Of a stretch of DNA of 64,000 nucleotides, positions 40,371-53,209 are shown in pieces. The DNA is from Kingdonia uniflora (taxonomy: Eukaryota > Streptophyta > Magnoliopsida > Ranunculales > Circaeasteraceae). Both the position numbers and the translations under genes were made by a program. Position 1 is the stretch's first letter. The number at the start of each line of letters is the position of its first letter. The notes beneath the pieces were generated by a model. The model made no database searches. It saw only the letters and a program-made list of their open reading frames with translations, and was not told the DNA's origin. Location of the stretch: positions 434,001 through 498,000 of the forward strand of contig JACGCM010000018.1 of the NCBI GenBank assembly GCA_014058105.1, read 5' to 3'.

Positions 40371-43131
40371 ACAAAATTTTGAAAGGATTCAAGATCTACA
40401 CTTATGATCTTGCCAGAAAGAATTTTTTACTTAAGAGTTATCCCTTTGGTCAGGAATTGCTTGAATTATGGGAAATGTTTACAAAGGTAGCTCTTCGTGC
40501 TCCATAACGAGTGCATAAAAATATTATAACTAAGTATGTAATAGAGGCGAGATTAGGGTGCATGGTTCTAATCATGGTTATAATCTAAGAGTGGTTTTGG
40601 GCGTGTTAGCCCCCTAAAAATTTCAGGAGCCATTTAAAGGATATTCAGTATGTTTGGCATAGCTTTGGTGGCTTTACCTTTGATCCAGCACTAGGTAAAA
40701 TGGGAGCAAGACCTCCAATAATTGAGATGGGGGAATTACGATGGCAAGGTATCTTCAATTAACAAAACTTATTGCGAATAACATTTACTTTAATATCCGT
40801 CATCCTCTAAGGTCTCCTAGAATCTAATTATCATGGTTTGATAACGGAGGCATAACGAGAAGAGTGGATTGGAAGTTCAAGTAGAACATCAATCAATGTG
40901 AAGATAAACAGGATGCTAGAAGCAGTATGTAATAGGCTTTTAGTACTCAATCGATGAAACTATCTAAGCCTTCACACAATAGAAGATTTGGCAACACTGG
41001 ATGGTAAAAAATTGTTTTCCTTCAAAGAAGCAAAGGCGTAATTACTTCATTGTCAAGGAGTTCATGTTCAAAGATTTCCTAAAAGGGAGGTTCTATCCAT
41101 GTAAGGAAATCATCTCGCACCTTGGGCTCATTTCATGTCGGACTGTGTTGATCCCTACATACAAGCTTGAATCAATACGAACTGGCCAACTTTCCAATTA
41201 TTAAAGCCGTAGTTTATATGGAAAGCCGGAGAAAAGGTAGCACACATTGCCCATTATTCTATGTGTTGCAGCTTCAGTAACTAAATGTATCCTACCCAGT
41301 CAAAGATTACTACACTTTGTAATTCAACCCATCTCATCAGAGATTGATCAATTTCATAGATACAATACCTGTGGCCTATAAATAGAACATTATAAGCCAG
41401 AAAAAGCTCTCCCGGGAAACTACTGCAGTAGTTGTCCAAAATGTTCTACTCTTGCAAGCAACATCCATGTTTGGTTAACAGCAGTGAACGCTCCTAACAG
41501 TCCCAATATACATAGTCAAGCAATTGGAAATCTCATTCATGTGGACCACACTACTGAATTAACCGGGAGGTGGGAATCCTAATTATGGGGAGTGAAGATC
41601 ATCCATGACTTATTCCCGGAATGGTAAGTGGTGAAGTTGCAGGTTGTTTGGCAAAATTAGTTGTGAATCATCATTACAATGCAATCAGGGAACTCAGGGG
41701 TTGAGAAGAACACTGGAGTTACACAACAAGAACAATGTGTATAATTGAAAGATGGTAATCTGATTATCTCAGCAGTGAAGGGATTTTAAAAAAGAATTAA
41801 GTATATGCAAATGTAGGTCCCTTACCTTTCAAACAAGAGATAGGCAACCAACCGTGTTTTGAATCCATGATATGCAATGAACCATTGGAGAATTCTGGTT
41901 GAAGGAGGCTTGTGATGTCGATGTTACATCTTTTATGTAACAAGCTAGGGTCAAATTTCAGAAGATCTTGTGATGTTCCATATAAATAGCCACGGAAGTC
42001 TTTGCTGGGTTGACGTTAGGAACAGATCTTTAAAAGGTGCTTGATCATAATATTCAAGTTTTCCCATTATTGCTTCCAGATGCTCTTCTATAATATCAGA
42101 CCTCTAAGATCTTTTCACCACATTTTGCGTCATTACTGTACATCAGAAACAAAAAATTTGTAAACAAAAATAAATTTGGAGAAATAAAGTAGGAAGTCAC
42201 GATTTTATAGAAATTGTATCACATCCCCATATCATTGGCATAATATTTCACTCATAGTAGAGTTTCTACATAGTTTAACTCAGTGCAAAATTACAAAGGT
42301 TTCACATATGATAAAGTTAACGGTGCAACACTATGGCGTTGAAGTTCAAATCTTCCATTCATGACAAAGTTTCTAAGAATTAATAAGTTAGATTTGGCAA
42401 TGATTATAAAGTCGAATTCAAGAACATTTCAGTTCACCGGAGGTAGGAGGTAAATATAATTAGGACTCTTTATGCATTATTGTATTTACTTTTAATTTGA
42501 AAACTCTACATTTGGGGTGTGGTCATTAAACTGCCCGAGAAAATCATTTTAGTATCTTGATGAGCCTCATCACATGTTTTCACGCAGTGATCACAAGAAT
42601 ATATGCTAAACACAGTATTCAATGTCATGAATTTTCATCAAAATATGTACCCCACAATATAAAAGTTTTTTAATTTGTTTCAATTTCTTTAAAACAATTA
42701 ATGATTTTATTTTCTTATCATATGAAAGAAAATGACACTTTATATAAGTAACAAAATCAAGTATTTGGTAAGAATTCATACTGGTTTGGAATCTAGAAGT
42801 ATTATCTTCTTGGCCAAATATCAAGGAAGCGGATTCGGATACACTAACTTTGGTTTTCTATGTGATAAATGGATATGCATCTTCTTCATCTTTGTCTCGT
42901 TAACAACGGAGCGAGAACTCGACGGAACTCACCATTAGATCCACCACTCTAAAAAAGATGAAGAAGAGATTGAAGAAGACATAAACTCCCTTTTTAGATT
43001 TTTGGAATTAAGGTGGTTTGGGTCATCTCGAATCCGGTATTTGGGATATGGGGTTTGATACTTTGATTGATATTAAAATGGGATCATCTCTAGTTTAACA
43101 CATCACGGAGAAAAAAAATAAAAAATACTAT
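40371..43131. other. No identifiable gene or element (2.8 kb)
   Basis: Intermediate AT content with many short frames. The longest (41001-41204, MVKNCFPSKKQRRNYFIVKE) shows no family resemblance. I looked for terminal repeats, RT, transposase and kinase motifs on both strands and saw none. It could be old non-coding repeat DNA. Confidence 0.5.
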
Positions 43132-43349
43132 GGGCCTCTTTTGGATACCTTTGGGTTGGTTCGGTTGGTAAAAAACCATATTTGGCAATATGTGAGAACA
43201 ATTTTTTTAGTTTTGTTTTGAACTAGTTTGTCCCAATTATAACATATAATCAGTTTTATTTCGGAAGGACTTTTACTCGTTTTGAAACAGAACTAGTTTT
43301 TAATTTTTCAAAATCCCGAAGGTAAAGTACAGAGAATATAGCCGTTCTC

Positions 43350-43715
43350 CAAAGAAAACACAAATAGTCCTCATCTACTCTCTCTCTCCTCTAATCTCTC
43401 TCTCTCATATCATTGTTTCACCATTAACCAATTTAAGCTCTCTCTCTCTCTCTCTCATCTCCAAAGAAAACACAGATAGGCTTCCTCTACTCTCTCTCTC
43501 CAATCTCTTCCTCCCCTAGCTCCAAAAATTTAAAAAAAAAAAACACAAAACCCGTCTGCTTCAAACCTTTTCTCCTTCCCGAACTGAAACCTTGGAGAAT
43601 CAAACTTCTACTTCAGATCACCAATCAAGTTTCCCTCTCTCTCTCTAAAGTTCAAGTTTCAATTATCAACAATCAAGCAACTACAACTCAATCGTTAACT
43701 CTCAAATTCAAGGTT
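43350..43715 (+). promoter_or_regulatory. CT-rich leader-like region of element 3
   Basis: Long (CT)n tracts and two direct copies of TCTCCAAAGAAAACACAAAT occur, followed by a GGTTTTATCTC splice-donor-like site. This resembles a plant 5' leader and could belong to the element's Myb-like gene. Confidence 0.35.
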
Positions 43716-44122
43716 TTATCTCTTAACCCTTACTTCAATTCGATTTGATTGCCCCTTTTCATGTGTTTAGATGTTGCTCTGTTTGCCCCTTTTTGATTGT
43801 TATCTCCAATCAGTACGAAACCCTAGATGTATCGATTATTGTTGATATGTTATCATCAGTAAGATTGAATTGAATTGGGTTATGCTTGTTTTTTAGAATC
43901 TCGATCAGTATGAAATGTTTAGTCTAATGTGTGTTATATAGTCTCGATCAAATTTCATCATCTCCTTCATGTGGGTATGGTCAAGAGTTCTGATTAAGCT
44001 CTTTGTATACAATTTTATGGGGTTGAGGTCTTATTTTTAGTCACGATGGGGTGACTGCAATGGATAAAGAAAAATTCTGAAAATAAGAATAAAAAGAAAT
44101 TAATGAGAAGGCCTTATTAGAT

Positions 44123-44380
44123 GTGTCATTGTGTTATTTTCTCTCATTCAGTATATATGAACCTCTTACACTTTATGCATTAGGAATCATCATACCCTGT
44201 ACAGTACTACCTCCAACACTCAGGAGCAAACATCTTTCCCAACCCCATTTGCATAAGCGTCGGGCTTTTGAAACTGGCAGGGAGATTAAATCTCTGGGCT
44301 GGATAGCTCAAATAGACCTCTGGGACCAAATTAGGGATGTGAATTTACCTTTGCATTGCGAATGCTCGAGGCATTTTTAG
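44123..44380 (+). CDS. Open frame in element 3, unrecognised
   Basis: 85 codons beginning MSLCYFLSFSIYEPLTLYAL and later HKRRAFETGREIKSLGWIAQ. It is protein-like but unassigned. Its position between leader-like DNA and the Myb-like C-terminus would fit a degraded exon. Confidence 0.2.
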   Translation: MSLCYFLSFSIYEPLTLYALGIIIPCTVLPPTLRSKHLSQPHLHKRRAFETGREIKSLGWIAQIDLWDQIRDVNLPLHCECSRHF

Positions 44381-44944
44381 TCTGGGAGAGGTATTTACCT
44401 CCACATCCCCAAACTGCTGATGAAGAATATGGATAAATGGAGATTTACCTTGTCATGTGCTCCTTAGATTAATATACAAAAGGATTGTGTACACACTACA
44501 CACAGAGAGATCTAGAAACCTCATTCTTAAATATCTCCTTGATACATGTGTTTATGACAAGCATATATTTGGGGTCCCCAAAATATATGTAGGTTGCTTT
44601 AGTACTGCAAGAGAGAATATAATTAGAGGTTGAAGCAATACTAGCAAATGTAAAATAACACACTACTCTAATGACATAAAGCTGCACTAGTTGGAAGTTG
44701 GAACACCCAACCCTTCCCCACTAGAATCGAATCAAATTGTTGTTTTTGGTAACTTTCATTAAAGCCATTTGCTTTAAACAGTGAAGGCTTACCCTTTTTC
44801 ATAACCCAAGCAGTGAAGGAATCTCCAAGTATACACATTACATATGATACAAACAATAGAAACATATGTAAAGATATAGGTGACAAACTCTTCTTCTTCT
44901 TTGCAGTTCTTTATTCTCAATCTAATCCATCTGACCTAAAGCTA

Positions 44945-45221
44945 GAAAAGATGAAGAATACTAGTACTTAAGCACACATGGTGTTCCCCAAAACTTATGA
45001 ATTGTTACTTATCAATCAAGATCAATGGAAGCCTTAACATGACAAACATGTACATCAATGGGTGCAATAACATCGGTTTGGAAAAGATGAAGAACACTAG
45101 TACTACTGCATATATGATGTTCCCTAAAACTTATGAATTGTTAGTTATCAATCATCAACAACACTGGAAGCCTTAAGATGATAAACATGTACACCAATAC
45201 ACCAATGAGATGCAGTACCAT
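44945..45221. repeat. Two-copy direct repeat, 136-bp period
   Basis: GAAAAGATGAAGAATACTAG.. starts at 44945 and recurs at 45081 (GAAAAGATGAAGAACACTAG..). Similarity runs through ACTTATGAATTGTTA and GGAAGCCTTAA. Confidence 0.85.
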
Positions 45222-45369
45222 GGTTGTTTTTCAAACAAAGCAATACTTTAAGTCCTATATATATTTCTATCATTTGAACATACGCTCGCTCGGCTAAAGA
45301 TCTGAAGTCTGAAAAGTTGAGCGATGCTAACATAACTCAAGTTTAAGATTCTTTAGATTATACAGTCCA

Positions 45370-45694
45370 GGAACATCCACCTCTTATAAACAATGAAGTA
45401 GAAAAAACCAAGAAAAAGAAGAAACGCAAATTGCCAGAAATAGCTTCAACTGCTAAAGATAGCAAAAAAGGGAAAAAGAGTACTGGTGAAGGCATGATTG
45501 ATGCTTTGAAATCAATTGCATCCGCAGTCGATGGAATGAAAAATAAGAGATCGGAGAATGAAAAGAAACTAAATGTCATTGAAGTGCTTGACGCTATTTC
45601 TGGTTTACTAGAGGGTGATTACCTAAAACTTTGCGATCTTCTTGAGGATGAAGGAAAAACGAGAATGTTTCTGAACCTAGCCGAAAATAAATGA
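45370..45694 (+). pseudogene. Myb/SANT-like gene, C-terminal part
   Basis: Lys-rich KKKKKRKLPEIASTAKDSKK, then MIDALKSIASAVDGMKNKRS, and finally NVIEVLDAISGLLEGDYLKL with DLLEDEGKTRMFLNL and a stop. This is the usual C-terminus of the Myb/SANT-like (L10-interacting Myb type) protein that accompanies plant Harbinger transposases. The DNA-binding N-terminus is not recognisable upstream. Confidence 0.75.
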
Positions 45695-45926
45695 AAGACA
45701 TGGCTGATGTGGAAAATAAATCCTAAGAAAGACAATTAGAATTATAACCTCTAAAATTATTTTTTGTTTATTTAGTTATTATTTAAATAAGATCTTTCGT
45801 CATTGATTTGTAAGTTCATTTAAACTTTAGTGTAGTATTGCATAATAAATTGGTAATATTTTCTAATTTTGTGGTTATTTACATTTTTGATTATTAATTT
45901 ATACGAAGTGCAGGAAGTAAAGTACG

Positions 45927-46523
45927 ATGTGCGACTATAATTATGATGAAGAAGAGATGATTGCACTGGCTGCAACTACAAAACTTTTCATTACTACGAG
46001 AATCATGTATCAAAGGAACCATGTCGCAACACAAAATTAATTGGTAAAGAATACATTGCTGAATTAGTAGATGGTAATCTTGTTCGGATGTATAAAAACC
46101 TTCGTATGGATAAACTTTTTTTTAAAAAGCAGTGTGATATTTTAACAACGGAAGGCTCATTGCGTGATACGTGGGGAGTTAGTGTTGATGAGAAAGTAGG
46201 AATGTTCTTATATACTATTGGTCATGACGAACGTAGCAGGATAGTTCAAGAACGATATCAACATTCTGGAGAAACCGTTAGTCGCCACTTCAACACTATT
46301 TTGGACGTTGTTATTTCTCTTGCACCAAAATTTTTTATGCCTGTAAAGCCTGATACTCCAAAGGAAATCTTAAATGATCCAAGATTTTTTTCCATATTTT
46401 AAGGTTAAAATTTTAATAAGGATTGGAGTTTCTTTTTGAATTTCGTACTTTAACATTTTATGAAAATTTCATAAGTATTGTGTAGGGGCAATAGATGGCA
46501 CGCACATCCCAGCACTTATAAAC
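45927..46523 (+). pseudogene. Element 3 transposase, 5' part
   Basis: Begins MCDYNYDEEEMIALAA. A frameshift follows, then IGKEYIAELVDGNLVRMYKN, RMDKLFFKKQCDILTTEGSL and VDEKVGMFLYTIGHDERSRI with QERYQHSGETVSRHFNTIL, the helical DNA-binding part. A GT..AG intron (46403 to about 46481) joins to GAIDGTHIPALINVN with the first catalytic Asp. One in-frame stop falls at the splice (codon before GAIDG). The gene is cut at about 46529 by the LTR-like insertion and resumes at 50703. Confidence 0.85.
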
Positions 46524-46529
46524 GTTAAT

Positions 46530-49500
46530 TGTAATGACCTAGATTTTTTTATTATGATTAATTATTGTTATTATTTAGATATTACTTTACGTTAAGCTTC
46601 CACTTATTGCTTTCTATCTGCAGGTTCTGTGTAATTCATTTTCTGTGGTTTTTGTGGTTGCTTGATTTGAGGAGGTTATGTTTTGATTTTAGGAGCCGTG
46701 GTTGGTCTCTGATAGGGTTGTGTTTGTTGCTTCGGGTTGTTCCTATTTTTTGAGGATCTTGGTGTTTGGTGTGGTTCAGGAGGATCTCAGAGTGACTTTT
46801 TGGAGTTTTTCCTATTGTTGTTCGAACGAGTCCCATTGTCGTTCGAACTAATCTTCGTGTCTTCTGGACATTTTGGCCATTGGACAGATCATCGTTCGAA
46901 TGAGATTTATTGTTGTTCGAACAAGTTGGCTTGTCTCCTGGAATTTTTTCCCAGAATGGCAAGGTTGTTCGAACGAGTTTGTGTGTCGTTCGAACGACTT
47001 GTTGATTGTATATATATCACTTCTCCTCTCTCTCTCCTCACAATCTCTTTCTCCTGGCAATCTCTCTCTCACCAACTCAGCTTCTCTTTTCTAGGATTTG
47101 AGAATCCTCTCTCTCTTAAGCTCGAATTGGTCTCGATTGGAAGGGATTCCCTTGTATTTGGCGTTTCATCTACTCCTCCGCTTCAATTCGGGGATTGGCA
47201 ACCCAAGTTTAGGGTTTGATCTCAGCAGCTTTACCCTTTGTTCGGCTCTCTCGCTTTCGAGGTTCGTGCTCTCTCTCTCTTCGTTTACTTTCCATATTGT
47301 GATTATGGGATGTTGGTTTAGGGTTTGTGCTTGTTGGGCTGATTTTAGGGTTTGTGATTGTGGGGGTTTGTTTTGTTTTGCATTGTTGGTGATTGGGGTT
47401 TGTGGTGCTTGTAATTATCGCAAGTATTGGGTTGATTGTTGGTTTATGATTATTGAAGGATTTGGGTGTTCAGTGGTGGTGATTTTTTGGGCTTGCATAA
47501 GCATTTATTTGGTAGACTATGGGTGATCAGAGTAGTACAGCGGATGTGTGGTGTGATTGTGGGTTTGCTGCAATTTATGTTGCTGATTCGGGTGTGGTAC
47601 TGATTTAAATTCAGCATTTGGGTAAGAATCCTTTATTGGAATTGTGATTAGTTCCGGGACTTGGTAGTGGTTGACGTTGTGGTATTTTTGTCCTTTTTGT
47701 AGCTCATTCGGAGTTCCAGAAGTCAATTCGTGGAGCACATTACCGTTGGGGTGCTGTTTGGATATTTTCGCTGGGTTTGTCATTTTGAGCTTTGTATCAG
47801 GCGAGTTTTATCTTCTTGAATAACTAGATCATTATGCTAATTCGTGAGTTATAGAAATGCATAGTTTAGTATAATTATATATGTGATTAGGTTAATATAT
47901 GGTTAATTTCTTAGGACACATGCAGGTTATCCGTTTAATACACCATAGGCGTGAGTATTTAAGGGTTTGATAAGTTAGTAAAACTTGAGTTAATTGTGAG
48001 TTTAGTTGCTAGTTAAAACCTTGTAGGTTATGGGAAGTCATGGACGGTTAGCCTCGGTTATAGTAAGTACGATGATCTTACATCGTTAGTATATTGGGGT
48101 ATGAGATTGTTGATTGGTTATTAGGGCGCCTAGCTTGTTTCTTGGCACTAGTAATTAGGTTCGGCTATTAGTAGGAAAATACGGACTACACGTGGTTTAG
48201 CCGTTATTTTTATTAGCATATAGTTTATAGATTTTAGTTATCCCTTTTGGATGTAGCTTCCTTGATTAGTTTAGTATGTGGTTCCTGGTTCCTTGATAGT
48301 CTCTTGGGCGGTATAGCTTCCGTAAGACATGGTCTTTGGTTTAGAGCTTGCCCTCTTAGTTGTTATTATCTTGATTAGTCTTAGAATTATCCTAGGTGTG
48401 CTCTGTATTCTCTTGGCCTGGTCCTTGAGCTATGTTATTGATTTGGTGGTTGGCTGGAATGTTGGATTCCATGTTGGAGTATGGTATCTCCTGGACTGTT
48501 AGCTGTTGGTGGTGAATAGACAGTTTTTCCTTAGTAGTTGATTGTGGGTGTTGAGCTTCCAATAGTTTGCCTTAGGTTTTGTTTGCCTCATCGTGTTGTG
48601 ACACTTTTTGTCCTCATGATTCTTAGAGCTAGTAGAGCTTACTCATTGAGCCTTCATTCCCTGGTGTGAGGCTCATAGGATTGTGTACCCTTTCGCCATC
48701 TAGGAAGTAGTGTCTCAGCATGGCGTTTATGAGCCTTCGACCTTGACGCCAGGTGGTTTTGTGAAGTTGTACTGTCACCCTTGATGTTGGAACCTAGTGG
48801 TTTCCTGTTACATCTTTCGTGGAGACTATAACCATTGATGTGTTCGTGGAGACTGTCACCATTGATGTTAGAACCTAGTGGGTTTCCTATCCATCTGCTT
48901 TGGAGACTTAAGTACATGGTTGTTAGAGAGTTGAGATGTGACTCTGCTCTTGGGGATTGTTAACTACTTGATGGACACTCGTATGTTATCCCTCATGTAC
49001 TAGTCTGTGTTGATGGCTATGGTACTCTAGCATTGATGGTATTCATCTTGCTTTAGGAATCTTAGAGACTGATGTTGTTTAGATGTTCTGACGGCTAAGT
49101 TACTGTTTCATCTATGTTTAGATGGTGTAACTGAGTCACTGTTTGTATCTGTATTAGGATTGTTTACTACGCTCTTAGGCAGGTGGTTATCCTATATGTA
49201 CTGCCGGGTTGACGGTAGTTGTATTTCAGTCTTTAGGATTTGTTCTCTCCTGTAGATCATATTATTATTATTCTTATCTTAATGAGGTCGGATACATATA
49301 CCCGTTCTACATCGGTTAACCTTCGATAGGTTCTGGGATACCTACATCGGGTTGAAATAGTAGGTAAAGTTCTGGCCGAGGCCACTATCATATCTTATTC
49401 CCCATTCGGGAGCGTGGTAAGGTATGAGTTAGTTTGCATCCGGTGCTAGTCTTATCCTCGGTGAGGTTGAAATTCCTTGAAATGTAAATAGTAAGAACGT

Positions 49501-50702
49501 TGGCTCCTTAGGGTTGAAATACCCTGTCCACCCTGATTAGGTGGTGTATCCCTAGTCTGGTCGGGCTTGGCAATCAATCGTACCCCTTGTATCTAATAAT
49601 GATCTTATTAAGGTAATCCTTTTCTAGAGGTTGATCAACCAATTTATCATAGGTTTTTTATTCGTAGGCTCTTCGGTTAGTTATCTTTATGCATTAGGAC
49701 AATTGTAGAATCTCATCATCCAGCATTTGGGATAATTATAAGTCCATCATATCATTTTTCTTATCTTATCTCAATTCTTCATATTCATCTTCTCTTATTT
49801 GAATCCTTCTTCTCTTAGTATTACTGCAACTTTTGCATACCTCTTCTCTCTACATCAATTTTCCTCTTTCTTTTGCATATGATATTTTAGTAGGTTATTT
49901 AGTCTTGTTGGTTGTTGTAGAGTTTTAGGCCGGTGTATCAAGGTGTGGGCGATCTCGTTAAGCTTGTTTTAGCTTCGGGGTTGTGCCTGGTTGGGGTTTG
50001 GGTGACCCTGTTGGATTATAGTGGGCCGAGGGTTATTTAGCCTTGTAGGTTTTGCATTTCTGAGGCAGGTTAGTTGCGTGTGGCGCTGAGGGCCACAGTA
50101 GTGATTGGGGCGTAGTTGAAGTTCGTGTGATTGGAGTGTAGTCTATAGTCTTAGCACTCCTTCGTACTATGCATATATACACATACGGCTTAGTTTATTT
50201 AAATATATTAGACTAGTTATATATTTATTAGATATCTATTAGACATCTTTGGTATATCTATTACTTATCATTAGTAATTATTATATCTTATTATTATTAT
50301 ATTCATCTCATTAGTTGGTATAATTGTTTAGCTTATTTAGGGAGTTAGTGAGCCGTGGTTTGCTCACTCTCGCATAACAACATTTCAGGTTAAAAGCTAT
50401 TGCAGTGGTGATCTTTGGAGAGCTGGAGCTGAAGGCTTGTTACTCTGTTATTATTTTGGGTCCTTAGTTTATGGTTCTAACTGGCTGAGGTTTGTAGAAT
50501 CTTTTGTTTAGATATTGTTTCTTAGTCTTCCGATGTTTCTGCTTTCCTTAGTACTCTAATGTATTGCTAAGTAAATGACTGAGCCTGAATTTGTCTATGG
50601 CTTGGTTGTTTGTGCGGCGAATCTTTGGATTCCCTGAGCTGCACATCCTCGAATCTTTGTAATTGGTCTAGCTTACTAATTATTGGATTTTGGGGCGTGG
50701 CA
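46530..50702. mobile_element. Solo-LTR-like insertion, 4.2 kb
   Basis: Starts TGTAATGACCTAG and ends GGGGCGTGGCA, a TG..CA pair of the kind found on long LTRs of Ty3/Gypsy elements. It interrupts transposase codons cleanly. Flanking words are TTAAT and CTGAT, an imperfect 5-bp duplication at best. It contains a TATA region (TTGTATATATATCAC near 47010), CT-rich leader and many TTCGAAC words (46815-47005). No element proteins are encoded. Alternatives are a large non-coding derivative or a decayed complete element. Confidence 0.6.
48770..48910. repeat. Short repeats within the long LTR-like insertion
   Basis: GATGTTGGAACCTAGTGG and TCGTGGAGACTATAACCATT recur with changes (GATGTTAGAACCTAGTGG, TCGTGGAGACTGTCACCATT). 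Two imperfect units are present. Confidence 0.7.
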
Positions 50703-51445
50703 CTGATGATAAGGGAGCTTTTCTCAATCAAAAAGGGAGTATTACGCAAAATGTTTTAGCTGCATGTTCATTCGATTTACAATTTCAGTATGTATTGGCG
50801 GGATGGGAAGGTTCGGCTTCAGACTCACGTGTACTACACTCAAATTTGACAAGAGAAGATAAGCTTCAAATCCCTGAAGGTATAAGTTATTAAGCGTACT
50901 AATAGGATGAAATTAAATTCGTATATATACTAAATTTATTTTTATATATAGGGAAATTTTATCTTGTCGATGCAGGTTTTGCAAACATACAAGGTGTTCT
51001 TGCACCATTTCGTGGTGTTAGATATCACTTAAGCGAATTCGCGGGTGGTGATAATCCTAGAAATGCAAAAGAGTTATACAATCACCGACACTCATCAGCC
51101 AGAAATGTCATAGAGCGTATTTTTGGCATATTGAAAGCCCATTTTGCTATATTGAGAATTACTCCACCTTACCTATTTGAAATATAGGTGAAGATTGTTA
51201 TTGTATGTTGTATCATACATAACCACATAGGAAGGAAGAACAAGAATGATCAACTATTTAGTGAAATGGAAGAAGATGATAGTGAAGATGAAGATGAAGA
51301 AAATCAAGTGCAAATGCAAGGAACTAGGGGTACTTTGCGAATGACACAGCGTGAAATAGCAATTCAATTGAGAGAAGTAATTTCTAATGCAATGTGGAAT
51401 GACGAGCAAAGTGAAGAAAGCGAAGAAAGTGAAGAAGATGAATAA
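50703..51445 (+). pseudogene. Element 3 transposase, 3' part (DDE domain)
   Basis: KGSITQNVLAACSFDLQFQY and VLAGWEGSASDSRVLHSNL carry the second catalytic Asp. A GT..AG intron (50879 to about 50951) leads to KFYLVDAGFANIQGVLAPFR and GVRYHLSEFAGGDNPRNAKE. SARNVIERIFGILKAHFAIL carries the catalytic Glu. A TAG at 51186 follows LFEI, in a place where related proteins have Gln. The frame then continues VKIVIVCCIIHNHIGRKNKN into an acidic Glu/Asp/Ser-rich tail ending EESEESEEDE. Apart from the large insertion and a few stops, this is the best-preserved transposase in the window. Confidence 0.88.
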
Positions 51446-51753
51446 TAGATATTTGGCTTTCGTAGAAACAATTTGAATATTAATGCAATAAGTAATATTA
51501 CAATCACTCACATGTATTGATGTTTTCAATAAATTTAATTTGAGCAATTTATTAGAGAAAATTAAAATTAATTATAAGAACTGGTTTACGATACAAGTAT
51601 CCAAACAACATACAAGTCAAAACAAGGATAATAGGTAAAAATGTCCAAACAACATATTAAACTGAACTAGTTCAAGTTTATACTTATCCAGGATAGGCCA
51701 GCTAAGTCTATACTTGGCTGGCCCTAAAATTTAAGTATCCAAACAACCCCTAA

Positions 51754-52199
51754 TAGAGAGAGAGAGAGAGATTTTTTTTATATATTAACGTTGTGTCTTG
51801 TAAGAGAGAGGGGAGTAGGGGCCATGGGGGCTCTTTTTTGTTTTTATTAGATATATCATCTTAAATAGAGATGGGTGGTTTGGAGAAAGTGTCTAGAGAG
51901 TGTCCCTAGAATGAGTGTCTCTGGATCCCCTCCGAAATATCTATATGTATTTATTTTTAATTTTGAATATTAGTTTTCAATTTTTTTTATTTTTTTTGCT
52001 ATATTTTTATTTTAAAAAGGTAATATACCTCTTACTGATTTTGCAATAAAAGTAAAACAAAATATGTGGGCAACAATTTAAGTAATTATTAAGTATTTGC
52101 TGGAATTTTCCAAAACTTGTACCTCATTTTGAGCCTTGAACCCATTACCTCTTGGTCATCTATTTTATGTGACTCATAAACTATAGCCTAAATTTTAGG
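51754..52199. other. AT-rich spacer, no gene
   Basis: Starts with a (GA)n tract and continues with T-rich DNA. No feature could be supported. Confidence 0.4.
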
Positions 52200-53209
52200 C
52201 CTATATTGTTTATAAACAATAGAGAAACTAAACATATAAGGCAGTACCTATGTGACATGTGTGTAACATGTGACATAGAGAGAATGTATAGGTGTGTGAG
52301 AGGATTTTATACCCTAGACACACTTGGACCTCGCTCAGGCAGGTCGGCTCAGACGCGGACTTGGGATTTGGCAATTGGCTCTGGATGCCTTGGGGGTCTT
52401 TTGGGCTTGGGCTAGGCTCATACCCTAATCTTTTTAACAAATAATTATCTTGGGCTTCAGCTTGGCTCTGGAGACCTAATCTTTAGGGAGACACATCTCA
52501 CACGTTTGAATAGAGAGCCATTGTAAAACCTCTCTCTATAAATATCTTTGGTTACCACCTTATAAAATAGACAGAGAAAATCAGTTTCATCTCTTCCGCT
52601 CTGTGTTCAAGGTCTCTCTTTCTCTCATTCGTTTATACGGTTTACTGTGGTGTAAATATACTATTACTGTACGGAGACTTCCGGTACTGAAGCTACTATA
52701 TATGTTCATTGAATCCTAGGAGAGATCAGACCATTTACCTGTACCTGAGGTGGATTAAAATACTTTTTAAAGAGAGTGTGACCTACGCCTCGAGCTGTTT
52801 ACTAGAGTATAGCCTGCCTGTTGTTCTTGCGCTAATAACCTGCTGTATACATTACTGTTTACTGGAGTACAACCCAACCTCCATCCTATTTACTACTGCT
52901 GCTGCTAGTTAAATCTGCCTATTCTTGCTACTGCTATTCTACTCTGTAGAACTGTTGCCTATTGCTACCTGTAACTCAGACCTGTTTGTAAAACTGTTGC
53001 TGTTGCTGCCTATAACTTCCTGCTACTGTTGCTATTATAAGCTGCTATTTATTACCAGAGTATTAACTGCTGAACACCTTTCTACTGAATACCGTGTTAC
53101 TGCAGCTATTCTGATTTTGTACTTGTTGTTGCTCAATAAAAGGGAAAACTATTTTATAGGTTCATAAACATTTATTCTGCAATTTTAAAAAGTATTTATA
53201 ATCTGTAAT
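52200..53209 (+). other. Probable 5' LTR/leader of the Copia element
   Basis: Contains CTATAAATATC (52537) in a TATA-like context, a downstream CT-rich leader, and an AATAAAA word at 53136, which together look like U3-R-U5. It directly precedes the Copia gag start. The matching 3' LTR is not in the window, so limits are not defined. Confidence 0.4.

Larger units (their letters stand above)
43132..51750. mobile_element. PIF/Harbinger-type element 3, 8.6 kb with nested LTR
   Basis: The left end GGGCCTCTTTTGGATACC and the right end, on the other strand GGGGTTGTTTGGATAC, are imperfect inverted repeats. Both ends continue with a GAACTAGTT word. TAA follows the right end, while TAT precedes the left, so the target duplication is imperfect. 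The interior carries a Myb-like C-terminus (+) and a transposase (+) with conserved DDE blocks, split by a 4.2-kb LTR-like insertion. Without it the element is about 4.4 kb. Confidence 0.7.

Noticed and set aside
40371..43131. A host gene between the LINE and element 3
   Set aside because: Short frames only, no splice-consistent exon series and no recognisable motif.
46737..47526. Overlapping open frames of 160 and 142 codons
   Set aside because: Composition is Phe/Leu/Ser-rich with no domain and many simple CT tracts. They lie inside the LTR-like insertion leader and look like chance openness of T/G-rich DNA.
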